Part shown: positions 4,141 through 6,392 of the stretch, piece by piece | Position numbering within the stretch: the first letter of the stretch is position 1 | Layout: each line of letters opens with the position of its first letter | Source: JAGOTP01 sp964415465 | GTDB taxonomy: Bacteria; Patescibacteriota; Patescibacteriia; 2-12-FULL-60-25 | Reading direction: 5' to 3' | DNA: 6,392 nucleotides | Assembly: GCA_964415465.1 (NCBI GenBank) | Contig: CAYQAL010000037.1 | Coordinates: 1-6,392 of the forward strand | Position numbers and translations under genes: made by a program | The notes under the pieces: generated by a model | Told to the model about the DNA's origin: nothing | The model's database searches: none | Seen by the model: the letters and a program-made list of their open reading frames with translations, nothing else

Positions 4141-6392
4141 ATGGGTGGCGTACCTGAAGTGAAGCTTGAAATACGCGCTCCTAAACAAGAGCGACCCAAG
4201 CTTTCGGTTGAAGCGCGTCTTGAGGCATTGTCTAACGAGCTAACAGGGATCAATGCGCTCTTGGATGGATCACGCGAGATGGTGGCGCAGATGAAGGCGG
4301 ATATTGTCGAAACGCGCAAAGGCGGCGAGGATCCACGAGATGAAGAGCAGCAGTTGATCGCCTATCTAGAAGAGCTTGAACAAGCTCGTACCAAGCAAAA
4401 AGAGCTTCAGAAAGAACTAGCAGATCTCTCAAGACCGGAGCGTACGGAACTCGACGTGATGGGTCATGCGTTAGATCGCGCCTATGCCGCAGGTGATGAA
4501 GCGAAAATCCAGGAGCTTGAAAAAGCGATGTTAGATGAATACGAGAAAGGGCCGATTGAGATGTCGAAAGAACTCCGCGAAGAGCGAGCGGAGCGGGCTA
4601 TGACGCCTGAGCAAAAAACGCTGCGAACCTTCCAAGATGTGGTTGGAAAGGTAGAGGCCTCACGTGTGGTTTTACATACCAAGCCGGAAGAAAGTCGGGT
4701 GGCGGCGGAAGAGTTACAAAAGGCTAAGTCAGAAGTTGAGTGGTTGTTGCGTCGGGAAGCGGAAGGTCAAAATGTAGATAAGGAGGCGTTGAAGAAGCTC
4801 CAAGCTCGTCTTCCCGAACTTGAAACGCGTGCGGCAGCTCTGAGCGCAGAAGTTGCTAAAGCCCATAAAGACTTATTTGAAGACGAACAGCGTGCGATTG
4901 ACCTTGTAACGAAAGATCCGCAAGCGCGGTATACGCTGGCCGAGATAGCCAAGGCTCAGGCTCAACAGCAGTTTGACGCGTTGCGTAAAAATCCAGCGGA
5001 AGCCAAGAAGTGGCTTGAAGAAACGTACATTCCAGAGCAGCTTGAAAAGCAGCATGTGTTGCCGACGTTGCAAGATTTAGAAGTGGAGTTTAAACGACGA
5101 AAGGCGCTTCAAGAGGCAGCAGGGCGAACGGACTATTCAGAGCAAACATTTGCCCGTGAACTGAGAAGTGAAATGAGTGCGGATGGTGAGCGGTCCATAT
5201 TCAAATACCGTGACCTGGAGTACGGGAAGCCTTTTTTGCCTCAACGCGGGGGAAACATGTTGGCGGCTGACGTGGCAGCTGGGGTAGGGCGGCGAGATTC
5301 TACCGAAACTGGCCGTGCTAGCTTCCTTGCTGAGCGTGCCAAGTATCTTGAGGAGGTCATTCGCTTGTTCGGTTCTTCATCCGCGACCCATGGGCCGCGC
5401 TATTTTGGTGGATACGATTTGCCGAAGTACACGGCAGACAAGCTTGCAGTAACGAAGGCGGCCTTATCTGAGAGTGCGAAAAGAGCGTTATTTGCTGATT
5501 GGGAAGGAGGCGGTGACTTCCCAAAGCAGTACCTATTTGATCGGATCGCCGCAGAAGAAACCCGTGCTGCTGGTGAGCGGGTGATCGCGCAAGCGTATCA
5601 ATTTGAAACGATCGCCAAACAAGAAGCGGAGCTTGCTGCTCAAACGCCGAAGGTGCCCGACTTTGCTGAACGGGCAGCCGCTTTTGAGCGTAGTCGGAGA
5701 CTGGATGAAGAGCGGCAGGCGTTGATGCGGGCAGCTGAGCGGGTAGCGCAAGAGGCGGCGGAGCCATTGTATCGTCGCAGTCGGTCAATTGCAGCTTCAC
5801 TAGAGAGCGGTCGATCGCTCCTGGGGCAGGAGTCATCCAAGCTGTATGCAGAGAAGTCTGCGCTGGAAGCCAAGCTCTCACGCGGAGAGATGATGATGTC
5901 GGATGCTTCACCCTGGGAGCGTGATAGAGCCGCTCAAGCGCTTGCGAAAGAGCAGGCCGACCATGCTCGCTATCGTGACGAGCGTATCGAAGCGAATATT
6001 GATCCGAGAGAGCGTCAAGCGCTTGAAGCTCGAGGGTTGAAATTGGACTACACACGACTCGCTATCGCGAACAAAGACTACGCACAATCGTTTGCAGCAG
6101 TCTTGACGACATTGGATGGAGAGATCGCTAAGCTCGGAACAAAGCCAAAGCTCGCATTTCAGTCGACAAAAGACAAGTGGGATGCTGACTATCTCGCACT
6201 GACTCGTCAGCGAACGGTTCTTCAAAATCTGAAAAAGAAATTTGACGAAGAGTACCAGGCGGCAATGAAGGAGAATATTGATCATGGCGAAAGACTAGTA
6301 GCAGACAAACGTCAGGCTCTGTCTCAGGCGGAGGCGAGATACGCCTCTAGCCAGCGAGAAATCGAAGGAAAACGCGAGGCGCAACGCCAAGA
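4141..6392 (+). CDS. Large cysteine-free coiled-coil protein, truncated by the right window edge
   Basis: The frame is open for 750 codons without a stop and continues beyond the window; I do not recognise a family. There is no signal peptide or membrane segment, so it is probably cytosolic. Residues about 1-345 are almost entirely charged helix rich in Glu, Ala, Lys, Arg, Gln and Leu (for example AYLEELEQARTKQKELQKEL at 75-94, and ALKKLQARLPELETRAAALS at 215-234). Residues about 349-470 are different: rich in Gly, Tyr, Phe and Pro (KYRDLEYGKPFLPQRGGN 356-373; GPRYFGGYDLPKY 418-430), likely a folded domain. From about 470 to the end, charged helix returns (for example FERSRRLDEERQALMRAAER 515-534). 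No cysteine occurs in the visible part. The ATG at 4141 is preceded by GAGCT, in line with neighbouring starts; an ATG at 4108 would add 11 residues after the in-frame stop at 4078-4080. A structural, SMC-like or scaffold role is speculation; no Walker motifs are seen. Confidence 0.9.
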   Translation, partial: MGGVPEVKLEIRAPKQERPKLSVEARLEALSNELTGINALLDGSREMVAQMKADIVETRKGGEDPRDEEQQLIAYLEELEQARTKQKELQKELADLSRPERTELDVMGHALDRAYAAGDEAKIQELEKAMLDEYEKGPIEMSKELREERAERAMTPEQKTLRTFQDVVGKVEASRVVLHTKPEESRVAAEELQKAKSEVEWLLRREAEGQNVDKEALKKLQARLPELETRAAALSAEVAKAHKDLFEDEQRAIDLVTKDPQARYTLAEIAKAQAQQQFDALRKNPAEAKKWLEETYIPEQLEKQHVLPTLQDLEVEFKRRKALQEAAGRTDYSEQTFARELRSEMSADGERSIFKYRDLEYGKPFLPQRGGNMLAADVAAGVGRRDSTETGRASFLAERAKYLEEVIRLFGSSSATHGPRYFGGYDLPKYTADKLAVTKAALSESAKRALFADWEGGGDFPKQYLFDRIAAEETRAAGERVIAQAYQFETIAKQEAELAAQTPKVPDFAERAAAFERSRRLDEERQALMRAAERVAQEAAEPLYRRSRSIAASLESGRSLLGQESSKLYAEKSALEAKLSRGEMMMSDASPWERDRAAQALAKEQADHARYRDERIEANIDPRERQALEARGLKLDYTRLAIANKDYAQSFAAVLTTLDGEIAKLGTKPKLAFQSTKDKWDADYLALTRQRTVLQNLKKKFDEEYQAAMKENIDHGERLVADKRQALSQAEARYASSQREIEGKREAQRQ

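Noticed and set aside
5357..6055. Minus-strand open frame of 232 codons
   Set aside because: It is the antisense shadow of the large plus-strand frame, which is open for the entire 4141-6392 region with consistent coiled-coil character. The antisense product is Ser/Leu/Pro/Arg-rich without family features.
5908..6285. Minus-strand open frame of 125 codons with hydrophobic stretches
   Set aside because: Antisense to the same large gene; the apparent hydrophobicity comes from complementing Glu/Lys codons.

Overview
The window looks like a chromosomal segment of a bacterium of moderate GC content, possibly Candidate Phyla Radiation (Patescibacteria). This lineage is a low-to-moderate confidence inference. 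It rests on the divergent GT4-type membrane transferase with unusual active-site residues, the absence of Shine-Dalgarno sites at most genes, very short predicted leaders, and several proteins I cannot place in a family. No rRNA or tRNA gene, CRISPR array, transposase or phage gene was seen.

Layout from left to right. A plus-strand pair encodes a polyprenyl-phosphate sugar-1-phosphate transferase of the MraY/WecA superfamily (48-1124) and a membrane-anchored DUF192 protein (1133-1732). Next comes rplU, ribosomal protein bL21 (1844-2143), with a clear sigma70-type promoter. A strong bidirectional terminator at 2154-2189 separates rplU from a convergent minus-strand cluster. Read in its own direction, that cluster is a small helical protein (4054-3848), ybaB/ebfC (3789-3466), recR (3331-2726) and an unknown helical protein (2716-2219). 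ybaB-recR is the classical recombination-repair pair, but here a palindrome-rich stretch of about 130 bp separates the two genes. From 4141 to the right edge the plus strand is one uninterrupted reading frame (at least 750 codons, with no stop in the window) for a very large, charged, mostly helical protein without cysteine. It runs divergently from the small helical gene, and the two share an 86-bp intergenic region with two perfect palindromes.

How the genes work together. The left pair is envelope-related: lipid-linked sugar synthesis plus a membrane-anchored protein facing outside. rplU is a separate transcription unit. The minus-strand cluster is probably DNA repair (RecFOR pathway) and nucleoid-associated functions. 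The large coiled-coil protein has no assignable function.

The most interesting points are: the large cysteine-free coiled-coil gene; a start-codon context shared by seven of eight genes (CT immediately before ATG, pyrimidine-rich, no Shine-Dalgarno); a MITE/REP-like inverted repeat between ybaB and recR that contains the ybaB stop codon; and substituted catalytic residues in the sugar-phosphate transferase.
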